Assembly: GCA_037039685.1 (NCBI GenBank)
Contig: JAWNGF010000010.1
Location: 62,001 to 126,000, forward strand
Source: Ceratobasidium sp. AG-K
Lineage: Eukaryota > Basidiomycota > Agaricomycetes > Cantharellales > Ceratobasidiaceae
Length of the DNA stretch: 64,000 nucleotides
Direction of reading: 5' to 3'
The first letter of the stretch is position 1. Every line of letters starts with the position of its first letter. Under the pieces are notes generated by a model, which did no database searches, was not told the origin of the DNA, and saw nothing but the letters and a program-made list of their open reading frames with translations. The position numbers were made by a program, and so were the translations under genes. Positions 44,178-55,469 of this stretch are shown in pieces.

Positions 44178-45001
44178 TTAACCTTAAAAGTGTTCCCCGC
44201 ATTTTTTAGCCTCTGCGAAGCAGTCTTTAGACTAAAAGATTTCGTACTTGATCTAGACTCCAAAGTCGACGAATTAAACGTTCGAATTGAAGTACTAGAA
44301 GAAGATCAAGTCGAACAAGCAGAGGATTTAAGGGTCGAACGTACCAGAAACGACAAAAACCACAATCAACTCGAAGCCGATTACCAAGCTCTTCATTCAA
44401 GGCTCGAGTTCATCGAAATAAACCTCGACAACACAAACAAGCAACAAGCCGATCAAGATCGTGTCCAAAGCATAAATCTAGCTGACACCAATATTGAAGT
44501 CAAGCGCTTGCAAGAACAAACCCGCGTCTTGATCGAAAATTGCGACCAACTTATTAAAATCCAAGAAAAACACACTCGAAAGGTCGAAAACCTCATCAAC
44601 AACAACAAACGTCAGTGGCGCACTATCGAAACCCTTAAAGACAAAATCAAGGGCAAATACTGTCATCTAGCAGCAGAAGTGCGTATTCCTATTAATCAGG
44701 ATTACCACCTTCTAAACCACCTTAATACCATCGCACCCAACCCTTTTCAGTGGGACCAAGACCTCGACTCACACAGGAACAACACAGGGAACAACTTAGA
44801 CTAGAGTCCCTAAAACTCTTTATTGAAGACGTTCATCGTAACTACATATACGAACAGTACGACGAACTAGGAGTAATCAACGCGTTGTTCTTGGAGGACA
44901 AAAATCTTGAATTGATATTTTTGAGAAGTCTGCGCATCATTAAAGACAGAAGGGTTCAAAGAAGAATTTGTGATATTTTGTATGGCCTGGGATCCCAATA
45001 A
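44178..45001 (+). CDS. ORF0 of A2: ATG-less coiled-coil ORF upstream of gag
   Basis: Frame open from 44178 to TAG near 44804, then continues in the -1 frame to TAA at 45001. No ATG codon in either part. The first part is a long predicted coiled coil (heptads such as LDLDSKVDELNVRIEVLEED, then KRLQEQTRVLIENCDQL); the second is basic and helical (FLRSLRIIKDRRVQRRICDIL). At the overlap, aaC CCT TTT (44741-44747) fits a slippery heptamer; a simple base loss is the alternative. Product unknown. It ends 27 nt before gag. A1's copy lies outside the window, so conservation could not be tested. Confidence 0.5.
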
Positions 45002-45027
45002 ATCTACCTGTTTTTCCCCGCTCCAAT

Positions 45028-46380
45028 ATGTCAAGAGCCCCATCACCTAGTCAAGGGGGATTTACCCAAATTTCAGCGACATCCGGACCCGAGGTAGTCG
45101 CACATGCAATCAATGCCTTAATAGACGAAGTGCGAAAAATTAACGGTCATATTAATGCCTTAAATGGTATCACCTCTACCCTAGAACAGGGGATCGACAA
45201 TAACATTGCAGACATCCATGCAATTCAAAATCAAACTGCACAAATTGCACCCCTTCACCAATTAATGAATGCAGTGTCTCAGTCACTTGCAAACCTAGGG
45301 GCAACACCCTCCACCACCGCGTCAACAACCACCCCAGGATACAAACTCAAAATGCATCCCCCAGAAGAATTTTCTGGAGATGTAGATAAATTTGATGAGT
45401 TTAAGTCGCAATGTACCTTGTACATAAACCATACGTCGCCACAAGCAACCACAGAACAAAAAATTACTTATATCATGGGTTATTGCAAGGGGCCGGCCTA
45501 TGTATGGATGCAACCTGGAATTGATGTAGACACGGCAAGAAGAGGAGCAACAAATTGGCTACACGACATGGACGAATTCTGGAACGAAATGCAGGCTAGG
45601 TTTGGCGATGTTCACAAGATCGACCGATATAGACAATTATACAAGAAATTGGTCCAGAAGAACTCTGTCCAAGATTATCTACGAGACTTCGTCACTTATT
45701 CATCGGTACTCGGGTACACTGATCGAGTACTTCGTGATGATTTCTATGACGGTCTTAAGGATGAAATCAAGATGGCCATGGTGTCACAGAACTTTAAACC
45801 CCACGAAGTGACAAGGACATTCAACCAAGTTCGCAAAAGAGCCCTGGAAATTGACTCCACAATGAATGCTATTAACGCACCAAAGAAGTTGCAAAGCTCA
45901 CAAACCACCACTTCGAAACAAAGTACTTCCAAGACAACCCCAAGTACTCCAAATGCCTCACTGGGTCAAAGATTCAATATAAACGATCGAGTCTTTATGT
46001 CAAAACCTACAGGGGGGGTGCAATACGGCAAAATCTCAAACATTACCCGAAACGCCAAGGGCCGTCCAGTTCCACAGATCTCCTGGGATGATGGGACAAA
46101 AGGAAATGTCCCTTTTGGAGCAATTCAAAGAGACACCCGAACCAGTAACCTCAACGCTCCTACTATCCAAACACCCAAACCGTCCACTCCTGCTAAAGAC
46201 CCTAATGCAATGGATCTTGATGGAAAAGGAAAAGGACCAATGATTTGCTTCACCTGCGGCGGCAAGGGACACTCAGCAAGAGTCTGTCCTTCCAAGAACA
46301 CAGCGTCAGGATTTGAAGCTCAGATTGAAGAAATCTCTTCAGACACCAAATCGGGAAAAGACGTCACCGGGGCTTATTAA
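45028..46380 (+). CDS. gag: Gag, element A2 (450 aa, intact)
   Basis: ATG at 45028 (MSRAPSPSQGG). A short coiled coil (about 25-85), gag core (YVWMQPGIDVDTARRG...), a linker rich in T/S/K, a Tudor/SH3-like stretch at about 310-370, and the knuckle CFTCGGKGHSARVC. Nearly identical to A1 gag over the shared part. TAA at 46380; slip heptamer G GGA AAA at 46353-46359. Confidence 0.95.
   Translation: MSRAPSPSQGGFTQISATSGPEVVAHAINALIDEVRKINGHINALNGITSTLEQGIDNNIADIHAIQNQTAQIAPLHQLMNAVSQSLANLGATPSTTASTTTPGYKLKMHPPEEFSGDVDKFDEFKSQCTLYINHTSPQATTEQKITYIMGYCKGPAYVWMQPGIDVDTARRGATNWLHDMDEFWNEMQARFGDVHKIDRYRQLYKKLVQKNSVQDYLRDFVTYSSVLGYTDRVLRDDFYDGLKDEIKMAMVSQNFKPHEVTRTFNQVRKRALEIDSTMNAINAPKKLQSSQTTTSKQSTSKTTPSTPNASLGQRFNINDRVFMSKPTGGVQYGKISNITRNAKGRPVPQISWDDGTKGNVPFGAIQRDTRTSNLNAPTIQTPKPSTPAKDPNAMDLDGKGKGPMICFTCGGKGHSARVCPSKNTASGFEAQIEEISSDTKSGKDVTGAY
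46353..46359 (+). promoter_or_regulatory. Candidate -1 frameshift heptamer of A2
   Basis: Gag codons tcG GGA AAA; pol lies in the -1 frame and its ATG is at 46416. Same sequence and place as in A1 (1157-1163). Confidence 0.6.
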
Positions 46381-46415
46381 GGAGCCAAGTACTCGGTGAT
46401 ATTTTAGCTAGTAAT

Positions 46416-49400
46416 ATGGATGAACTAGAAATCATGTCAATATCAAATGAAAACCAATTATACCTTGATTTCACCGCTCATCCACTAGTTACGGCTCCTG
46501 GTTCTAAGTCAGTTAACAGATCAAAAAGATTCTCTGGACAAGCACTTCTTGACTGTGGCGCAACCTCCTGTTTCATCAACCCTTCCCTAGCAAAAGAGGC
46601 AAACCTCCCCCTTTTCCAACACGAAAGACCCAAGACTCTGCGAGTTATAGACGGACGAGAAGTCTCGTCTGGAAAAGTCACCCACTATACCAAATTTAAA
46701 CTTGTCATGGGAACACATTCCAGCGAAATAGAATGTCATGTCACAAACATTGGAAGACACCCTATCGTACTCGGGATGTCATGGCTCAAGAAACATAACC
46801 CACAAATTAATTGGAAAAATAGGACAATTGCATACACAAGCGAATTCTGCTCAAAAAACTGCCTAGAAGTCCCATCTACACTCCAAATCGCAGCAGAAAC
46901 CACATTACCAGAGGAATACAAAGAGTTCGCAGATGTGTTCGACGAGTCCAGATTAGAAGAACTCCCACCTCACAGGCCAACTGACATTACGCTTGACCTC
47001 CTACCAGAAGCTAAACTAAAGCATGGCCCTATTTACAAAACATCCCCAGCTGAAGACAAAGAAATGAAAAAAGTACTAGAAACCCTTATCCGAAGGGGAC
47101 ACATTCAGATTTCTAAGTCTCCTTTGGCTTCCCCGGTTCTGTTTGTCAAAAAACCACATCCAGAAGATCCAAACAACCCAGAATTACGCTTTTGCGTTGA
47201 CTACAGATATGTGAACTCGCTATGCAAATTCAACGCAAGTGGAATACCTCTATTGGACCAGTGGTTAAGGGCCCTGGAAGGATTTGTCATTGGCACCACT
47301 CTAGACTTGGCACAAGGATTCCATCAAACCCGAATAGCAGCAGGCCATGAATGGAAAACAGCATTCAAAACTCAATACGGCATGTACGAATGGAAAGTCA
47401 TGCCCTTTGGTCTCAAAACGCCCCATCAAGCTTCCAGTCCCTAATGAACTCTATATTCAGGGACATTATGGGGGTTTTCGTACTCGTATACATTGATGAT
47501 ATCTTTGTTTTTCCCAAACGAGTCGAAGATCATCCAGGACACGTGAAAGAGGTGCTAAGAAGACTAAGGGAACACAAGCTGATTGCGAAATTGAAGAAAT
47601 GCAAGTTCCACCAAACTAAACTGGACTGGGTAGGATTGGTCATTTCCAATAAAGGAATCGAAACGGATCAGGAAAAGGTCACGGCGGCTATGAATTGGAA
47701 AGCTCCCAAAAACGTCAAACAAGTTCAAGAATTCCTAGGATTCGTCAATTTCTATCGAAGATTCATTCAAGACTTTGCCGGCAAAGCCAGACCTCTGTAC
47801 AACCTACTTAAGAAGGATCAAAAGTGGCAGTGGACAAGCAAAGAACAAGAGGCCATGAATGCACTAAAAGAAGCTCTTAAAGTGGCACCCGTAATGATGC
47901 AGCCCGACCAGAATAAGGAATTGTTCCTTGAGACAGATGCGTCAGGATTTGCCACAGGAGCAGTTTTATCTCAGAAGGATGAAGAAGGGAAATTACACCC
48001 TGTAGCTTTTCTTTCCAAATCACTAAATCCAGCTGAGCAAAACTATGACATTTTCGACAAAGAACTATTGGCAATAATTAGAGCTTTCAAAGAATGGCGG
48101 CACCTACTTCAAGGCACAGAAAAAGCCATTCAAGTGATAACAGATCACAAAAATTTGGAATACTTCTCATCATCCAAACAATTGAATCAACGCCAAATCC
48201 GCTGGATGAATTTCTTGGTAGACTTCAACTTCCAAATCTTGTACAGGCCAGGAAGCCAAAACAAAAAGGCAGACATTCTCTCAAGGCGATATGACCTGGA
48301 GCCTTTGGGGGGGGTAGAGAACCAAGTCCTCCTCAAACCAGACATTTTCATTTCGGCTATTACCCCAGACCAGGAGATCAACGATCTAATCAGAGAAGCA
48401 ATCCTTGAAGATCCCAGATTAGAAGAAGCCCACAATAAGCTGAGAAATGGAGAAAAAGTCAAAGATTGGGAATACAGAGAAGGACTCCTAATGTTCAAAG
48501 GGAAGATCTTTGTCCCCAAGGATGAAACCATCAGAAACCTGATATTGGAATCGCGCCATGACAATATTACAGCTGGGCATCCTGGACAAACAAGAACATT
48601 AGAATTGGTCTCAAGAACTTACTACTGGCCAACCATGAAGAAATTTGTCAACTCCTACGTGTCACACTGCGAAACATGCATTCGAATTAAACCATCGAAC
48701 CAACTCCCCACAGGACTACTGCGTCCTTTACATATCCCTGAGAGACCCTGGGAAGAGATCTCCTATGACATGATCGTAGGGCTCCCAGAATCAGAAGGAT
48801 ATGACGCAATCTTGACAGTTGTAGATCGGTTCTCCAAAATGGCACACTATCTCCCTTGCAAATCAACGGCCACAGCAGTAGACATAGCCAATATCTTCAT
48901 TGCAAACATTTGGAAACTTCATGGCACCCCAAAAGCAACAGTCTCGGATAGAGGATCCACTTTCAACTCAAAGTTCATTAGGCATTTGTACAAACGGTTG
49001 GACGTAAAACCTACCTTCAGCACAGCCTACCATCCAAGGACAGACGGACAGTCAGAACGAGCAAACCAAGTCGTTGAAATCTTCATCAGAGCTTTTGTCA
49101 ACCATAGGCAAAACGACTGGGTGGCCCTACTCCCTATGGCAGAATTTGCTTACAACAACGGAATTCAAGCATCCACTGGCAAAACCCCTTTCCAAATCTG
49201 CCAGGGTTTCAACCCTAGAATGAACATCGGGGAAGAATCAGACTATACTGTTCCTGAAGCTGATGCCCATGCGGAATTCCTGTTGAAAGGATACGACAAA
49301 GTCAAAGCTGCCCTCATCCTAGCAAATCAGTCCTATAACTACTACTTTGATAAAGGAGCCAAAGAACCAGAAGAGATAAACCCGGGGGATAAAGTCTGGC

Positions 49401-49813
49401 TTAATCATCAGAACATTTCAACAGACAGACCCTCAGTAAAACTCTCCCACAAAGTTTTAGGCCCTTACAAAGTAATGGAAAAAGTAGGAACTCATGCCTT
49501 TAGACTGGAATTACCAAAATCAATGAAAGTTCATCCTGTCTTCCATGTCATGCTGCTCAAGAAATTCCACTCTGATCCCCACAGCCGCGAACCCGCTCAA
49601 CCACCCCCTATTGTCACACAAGATGGGGAGGAAGAATGGGAAGTCGAAGAGATCCTTAATTCCAAGAAAATCCGCCGTCAACTCCACTATTACGTTAAGT
49701 GGAAAGGATACTCTCATGCAGACAACTCTTGGCAGTCAAAGGAAGATCTCAAGAACGCTCCCGAACTGGTTGATAAATTTCACAAACTCCACCCCACCGC
49801 GCCAGGCCCTTAG
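46416..49813 (+). pseudogene. pol: Pol polyprotein, element A2 (single 1-nt deletion in RT)
   Basis: Collinear with the intact A1 pol. A run of five A in A1 is four A here (47415-47418), shifting the frame just before NAPSSFQSL in the RT palm. The first frame ends at 47444; the second is open to 49813 with YIDD, RNase H, HHCC, DD35E and chromodomain. Everything else is intact. Confidence 0.93.
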
Positions 49814-49823
49814 GAGGGGGTAA

Positions 49824-50236
49824 TGTCATGAGCTGACTAAGCTCAGACATTTTATTCTGATTTTATATCTTTTTTTCCGAACACTTTCCTTTTTTGGTAC
49901 AAATGTCCTCTGGCGCTTAACTTGTATCATGTGATGTATTTGTCTTTCCATTTGATATTGGTGATGCTTCCGGAACTTCCAGAATGTTGAGTCATATCTC
50001 TTATCTCGCTTATCATCGGTTGTACTCGGCTTTCCCACACTGATAGATGATGACGTGGCATTGATCCCTCATGTATATAAACCCAGAGGTCAAGCCGGTT
50101 AACGACAAGGCTTGACCTCCTCTCCACTAGGACTTGCTAAATCAAATCCTCTTAACTATCACTACTCCTTGGGTTCTAAGACTTCTCCAAGTCAAACCCC
50201 TTAACCTTATATACCTAATTGACCCAAGTCGGGACA
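49824..50236 (+). repeat. 3' LTR of A2 (413 bp)
   Basis: Preceded by the polypurine tract aggagggggtaa. Reads identical to the 5' LTR. Followed by cggcc. Confidence 0.98.
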
Positions 50237-50241
50237 CGGCC

Positions 50242-50907
50242 CTCTACGTATTCAAACGGTCTCAACAAGGCCCTGGGCGCATGCAATACCATGCATTGGA
50301 CGACATGCTCCACTCGGACCTGGGGGAATTCCAATGGGTGGGAAAAAAATGGCCAACACGGATGCAATTGCAGTGGAAGGACATATTTGTCTGCAGAGGA
50401 TGCACCGCCTTTCAAGTCTCTGAGGTTGTGCTGTTGTCCACCCACATGCTCGGGGTGGTGGAATGGGGCCAAGAAGGTGCCTACAGCAGCAAATGGGTCC
50501 CAGGATATGAAGGGAGGCCACCGTCCCTGAGACCCCGATGGAACAACGCCTGGGACGCGAACTTTGAGAAGGACCTGGCAGACTGGAGGATGGAGAGGGG
50601 GCGCTACCAAAGGGAGAAGTTTGAGTGGAAACCATACTGGTGGCAGGAGAAGGATGCAGATGTGTCGCAATGGAAGGAGGTAGAGGGGGATGTGCGCACA
50701 TGGGATAAGGACTTTGTGGAGCTGCAGGAGAGGGTCTTGGACTGGTCAAAGGCGGACTGGACAAAGGAGGAGACATGGGAAGAGTGGGAGAAGTTCTTGG
50801 ACAAACCAGGTAATACTGCGTTCAACCTGATTGACTTGACCATCAAGGAGGACGAGGGGCTTGAAGAGCACTTGCTAGCCAAGATCAAGGATTGCGAGAT
50901 CCAATGA
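50242..50907 (+). pseudogene. ORF3 of unknown function, element B1, remaining 666 nt (after A2)
   Basis: Continues the ORF begun at 43192, starting LYVFKRSQQGPGRMQY. Carries HSDLGEFQWVGKKWP and FVCRGCTAFQV and the Trp-rich acidic tail; TGA at 50905-50907. No internal stop. Confidence 0.87.
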
Positions 50908-50949
50908 AGCCCATCCAGGGCCCCTAGATGGACTCTTAAGGGGGAGTAA

Positions 50950-51417
50950 TGTCGTGAGCTAGCCCACTCCATTGGACTTGTCTTGCGTCTCGCCCTTCTG
51001 TTCTCTCTTTTGTTGTTCTGTTTGTATGTTGTTTGTTGTTTCCTGTGCTGCGTTGCCACGTCCTTGTGGTTATTCTGTTACATCGTGTAACGCGGCTGTG
51101 CTTTGTATGAGTCATGACTGCCTGCACAGCATGACTCACTTGGACACTCCTGACTGGCTTGCTTGTGTGACTCGTGTGGCTGTGTCCTGTATGACTCGGC
51201 CTGTTTCTGAATATATATAGAGGACCAACAAGCCTGGTAACCCCAGCTTGGTTTGTCTTGTCAAACATCCCTTTTGAGTGACACTTCAAACCACCCCTAC
51301 CCTCAAGAGCCTACAGACACTTAAGTGTGTTGCGGTCCAAGAGGTCATTTAGGTCTTAGTGCCGTCCACTCTCCATTGCGGCTTGTCTCATAGCCACTAA
51401 AGAAGAAGCTTATGACA
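50950..51417 (+). repeat. 3' LTR of B1 (468 bp)
   Basis: Preceded by aagggggagtaa. Starts TGTCGTGAGCTAGCCC and ends CTTATGACA, then the duplication tccac. Confidence 0.95.
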
Positions 51418-51422
51418 TCCAC

Positions 51423-52587
51423 CTGTAATGCAGAACATAACACCTACCTCACGGGAAGAGAAGTGGACACTGTCCGGAACAAAGTTGCAAACACTCAGGG
51501 ACTTGTAACAAATGTACAACAAGACATTGACACTACACACCAGGGACAGTTGCATTGGAACAAAGTGGTAACTCAAGGAATTGAGCAAGTCAGGGAGGGA
51601 TTCTCAACATTGAACAATTGAGTGGCAACCATGGAACAATCCATCAGCAACCTAAGGGAAGAAGTCAATGAAGCCTTGCTACACGCACCCAGCAAACAAT
51701 CCATGCCAGAAGCTGAATCTACAAGAATAGATGATCTAGAAGGAAGACTCCAGCGCCTGATCAGCTCCCAAGAAGGAAGCCCACCAAGACATCCCAAGGT
51801 CACTAGACCAGAAGCGTTTGATGGAAAGAAAGGAGAAGGAGCAGAAATGTTCATCACCCAGATGGAAAGCTACTTTGTTCGGCTAGGCAACCAACACAGT
51901 TCTGGACAAGAAAGGATCAGGGAAGCACTGGCAAATTTTAAATTGGATAACCGCTCTGCCACACATTGGGTGCAAGTGCTTCTCCAATTGATGAACTCTG
52001 GAGTACCAGACCCAAACCTGAGGTCATGGGAAATGTTCAAAACACACTTCATGGAACAATTCAGCAACCCTAACAAGAACGCCAAGGCAGAGGCCGATAT
52101 TTGAAAATGCAGACAAGTTAACTCAGCAGCAAACTACGCAACCAAGTTCTGCTTCCATATGGTTGGTGTAAATTGGGGAGAAGAAGCCCTCATCAACCAA
52201 CTCAAAGAAGGACTTAAGCCGGAAATCAAGACTGAGCTGGCACGATTTGAACTGTCCCTCATCAATGAAGATGGTACCAAAAGGCATCTTAACCTAAATC
52301 AATGGATAACTCTAGCAATCTCCATTGATCAAAAACTACAACAAATCAAGACCTCTACTGGAAAGAAAGCATCACAATCTACCACTACGGGGCAGCACTC
52401 TACAAAGTGGTTGCCAGACAAGGTATACAAAGCAAGGATGGCATCAAACCAATGTCTGAAATGCAGTAAAGAAGGACACTGTTCACTCAAATGCTCATCC
52501 AAGGAATGGATAACAACCGAACCCAGCATAAAGGGAAGAGAGGCAACAATTACAGAAGAATTGGGAAAAGAAGGGGTCTCCCTCTAA
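51423..52587 (+). pseudogene. gag: Gag, remainder, element B0
   Basis: Resumes after B1 in the frame of 7554 (CNAEHNTYLTGREVD, matching RNGEHNSFLVGQDVT of B3). TGA at 51619-51621 and 52102-52104 (the second at a CGA codon elsewhere). Gag core and knuckle remain, with CLKCSKEGHCSLKC. TAA at 52587; heptamer at 52563-52569. Confidence 0.9.
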
Positions 52588-52589
52588 CT

Positions 52590-54207
52590 GTGTGTGGAGA
52601 GACCAAAGAACCAGCAATGTACTTTAGAGCAAACAAAGAATCCACAATTGTTTACAGCTACATTGCCGGAATCACAGACCCAATCACCACTCTTATTGAC
52701 TCTGGAGCCTCCTGAAATTTTGTGGATATTGCTTGGGCCAGGAAGAATAACATTGCCTTGAGTGAGCTCCCCATCCCTCAAAAGGTCATTGGAATCCAAG
52801 GAAAGGAGCTAGCCCACACTATCCGTTTCAAAACACGTATGGAAATAACGGTGGAAGGACAAACGTTTAAAGAAGAATTCTTTGCCATGCCTACCAGGGA
52901 CACAAACATCATCCTAGGACTTTCCTGGCTAGAAACTGCAAACCCTAGCATTGACTGGAAGCAAAAAAGCATCTCTTGGAGAAACAAAGAAGTACACGGA
53001 AGAGAAGGAACCGTAGACCTTATTCCAGAAGAACTAAAGGAGTTTGAGGATGTTTTTAGTGAAGAAAGGTTCAAACGCATTCCAGATCACTGTCCTTACA
53101 ATTGTGCTATCGATTTCAAGGAAGGTGCAGAACTCCCAAAGCCAGCAAGACCTATACCTTTATCCCCCGCCGAATCCATTGCAATGAGAGAGTACCTTGA
53201 CAAAGAACTGGCCGCAGGGAAAATCTGGCCTAGCAAATCCCCCATAGCGTCAGCATGTTTTTTTGTCAAAAAACCAGGTCCACTAGGGGGATTACAACTG
53301 GTACAAGACCTACAACCCATTAACGCCATCTCAAAGGACGACAGATTCCCTATGCCCCTCATGGAAGACCTACTAGACAAAATAAAGGAGGCAAAAATCT
53401 TCTCAAAAATCGACCTAAGGATGGGGTTCAATAACATCTGCATCAGAGAAGGAGACAAATGGAGGACTGCGTTCAGGACAAAGGAAGGACTATTTGAATA
53501 CGTTGTCATGCCCTTTGGACTGAAAAACGCACCTGCCACGTTTCAACAATATATGAATCACATCTTCCACAACAAAATTGATGTGTGTGTCATTGTCTAT
53601 ATCGACGATATCCTTGTCTGTTCAAAAACCTGTTCTCAACATGTGGTGGATCTATGAGAAGTACTCAAATCCTGAAGGAAAACAACCGTTTTACAAAACT
53701 GCCAAAATGCAAGTTCTTTGTCACAGAAATCATTTACACAGGATTGAAGATCAGCAAGGAAGGTATATCCATGGATGAAGAAAAGATCAAGGCCATAAAG
53801 GAATGGAAGGAACCAAAGGTGGTGAAGCAAGTGCAAGCATTCCTAGGTTTTGCAAACTTCTATAGAAGATTTGTACCCAGTTTCTCCACAATTGCTAAAC
53901 CCCTCACGGGATTGACATGAAAGGATCTCTCATGGAAGTGGGGGAACAAAGAACAAAAAGCTTTTGAGGGTATCAAGGAGATGATTTGCAAGGATCCTGT
54001 ACTCCAACACCCCAATCTGGAAAAGCCGTTTTTCCTTGAAACCAACGCAAGTGGAGTAGCAATGGGTGCAATTCTGTCCCAGAGACAAGAGGACGGAAGG
54101 CTACACCCAATTGTGTTCCTTTCCAAATCCTTCAACTCAGCACAAATGAACTATGACGTCCATGATAAGGAACTTATGGCAATCATTGAAGCACTTACAC
54201 ATTGGAG
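52590..54207 (+). pseudogene. pol: Pol, protease to RNase H, element B0 (cut by B5)
   Basis: Protease LIDSGAS followed directly by TGA (52713-52715); RT with YIDD; TGA at 53655-53657 (CGA elsewhere); one-base loss near 53665; TGA at 53918-53920 (CGA elsewhere); RNase H start reads ETNASG, with a catalytic D changed to N. The B5 junction lies after EALTHW. Confidence 0.9.
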
Positions 54208-54663
54208 TGTCGTAAGCTTCTTCTTGGTGGCTATGAGACAAGCCGCGATGGAGAGTGGACGGCACTAAGACCTAAGTGACCTCTTGAACTGCAACACACT
54301 TAAGCGTCTGTAGGCTCTTGAGGGTAGGGGTGGTTCTAAGTGTCACTCAGAGGGGATGTTTTGACGAGACAAAACAAGCTGGGGTTACCAGGCTTGTTGG
54401 TCCTCTATATATATTCAAGAAGTGGCCGAGTCATACAAGGCGCAGCCACATGAGTCATACAGTCTACCAGTCAGGAGTGTCCAAGTGAGTCATGCTGTAT
54501 GAACAGACATGACTCGTACAAAGCACAGCCGCGTTACACAATGTAACAAGATAACCACAAGAAGGTGGCAACGCGGCGAACGGAAACGGAACACAGTCAC
54601 AAAAGAAGGGAACAGGCGGGCAAGACAACAGGCGAGTCCGATGGAGTGAGCTAGCTCATGACA
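54208..54663 (-). repeat. 3' LTR of B5 (456 bp)
   Basis: On the coding strand starts TGTCATGAGCTAGC at 54663, right after AGGGGGGAGTAA, and ends CTTACGACA. Confidence 0.97.
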
Positions 54664-54704
54664 TTACTCCCCCCTAAAAGTCCGTTTGGGGGACCTGAAC
54701 GGAC

Positions 54705-55469
54705 CTACTGCACTGCACAGTCCTTTTCCTTTTTCAGCATATACTCCTCCAACCCCTCCTCCTCCTCCAAGGTCAGGTCGATGGGATTAAAAACGGTATT
54801 TCCCGGTTCGTCCGAGAACTTCTCCCATTCCTCCCAAGTCTCTTCCTTCATCCAGTCTGCCTTGGACCACTCCAAAACCCTCTCCTGGGCCTCCACAAAC
54901 TCCCCATCCCATTGTCGCACATCAGGCTCTGCCTCCTTCCATGCCGACACATCAGTTTCCTCCTTCCTCCACCAGTAGGGTTCCCATTCGATTTTTTCCT
55001 TCTGGTATCTGCCCCTCTCCATCCTCCAGTCGCTCAGGTCCTTCTCGTAGTTGGCGTCCCAGGCATCGTTCCATCTAGGTCGGAGCGTTGGCTGCCTTCC
55101 GTCGTAACCTGGTACCCACTCGCTTGAGTACGCTCCTTCTTGTCCCCATTCAACCACCCCAAGCATGTGGGTGGAGAGGAGGATGACCTCCGAGACCTGG
55201 AAAGCAGCGCACCCTCGACAGACGAATATGTCCTTTCGTAGGAGCTGCATGCGTGTCGGCCATTTTTTTCCAACCCACTGGAATTCCCCCAGGTCTGAGT
55301 GGAGGATATCGTCTGAGGCCCTGAAGTGCATCCTTCCAGAGCCTTGTTGCGACCTCTTGAAGACGTAGAGGGCAGCTCCGGAGTCGAGGATCCTTGCCGT
55401 GGCGAAGGCAGGTCCTTTGAGGACGCGGGTGAGGTTGTTGGCAATGGTGGAGCGGGTGACAGCAGGCAT
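54705..55469 (-). CDS. ORF3, unknown function, element B5 (254 aa, intact)
   Basis: ATG at 55469 (MPAVTRSTIANNL), stop at 54705; 765 nt, no internal stop. Same motifs as the B3 copy: HSDLGEFQWVGKKWP, FVCRGCAAFQV and a Trp-rich acidic C-terminus ending KKEKDCAVQ. Differences from B3 are scattered substitutions without any indel. That suggests coding constraint rather than drift, but I have not counted synonymous sites. Overlaps the pol frame by 436 nt. Function unknown. Confidence 0.85.
   Translation of the reverse strand: MPAVTRSTIANNLTRVLKGPAFATARILDSGAALYVFKRSQQGSGRMHFRASDDILHSDLGEFQWVGKKWPTRMQLLRKDIFVCRGCAAFQVSEVILLSTHMLGVVEWGQEGAYSSEWVPGYDGRQPTLRPRWNDAWDANYEKDLSDWRMERGRYQKEKIEWEPYWWRKEETDVSAWKEAEPDVRQWDGEFVEAQERVLEWSKADWMKEETWEEWEKFSDEPGNTVFNPIDLTLEEEEGLEEYMLKKEKDCAVQ

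Larger units (their letters stand above)
43291..50236 (+). mobile_element. A2: complete family A gypsy element inserted in ORF3 of B1
   Basis: Target duplication cggcc at 43286-43290 and 50237-50241. The two 413-bp LTRs read as identical by eye, so this is the youngest insertion here. Order: LTR, leader, ATG-less ORF0, gag, pol, LTR; no ORF3. Length 6946 bp. Confidence 0.98.
7555..51417 (+). mobile_element. B1: family B gypsy element inserted in B0 gag, itself split by B2, C1 and A2
   Basis: Both LTRs are 468 bp and the target duplication tccac flanks the whole unit. Own segments: 7555-9287, 16557-17025, 39444-43290, 50242-51417. Without inserts and one copy of each duplication it is 7225 bp, matching the other B elements (7208-7264). 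The two LTRs differ at about 15 positions by eye, most of them CpG/TpG. Confidence 0.95.

Noticed and set aside
1..50236. A1 and A2 as a segmental duplication
   Set aside because: A2 has its own LTRs and target duplication cggcc, and the flanks of A1 and A2 are unrelated, so they are separate insertions.
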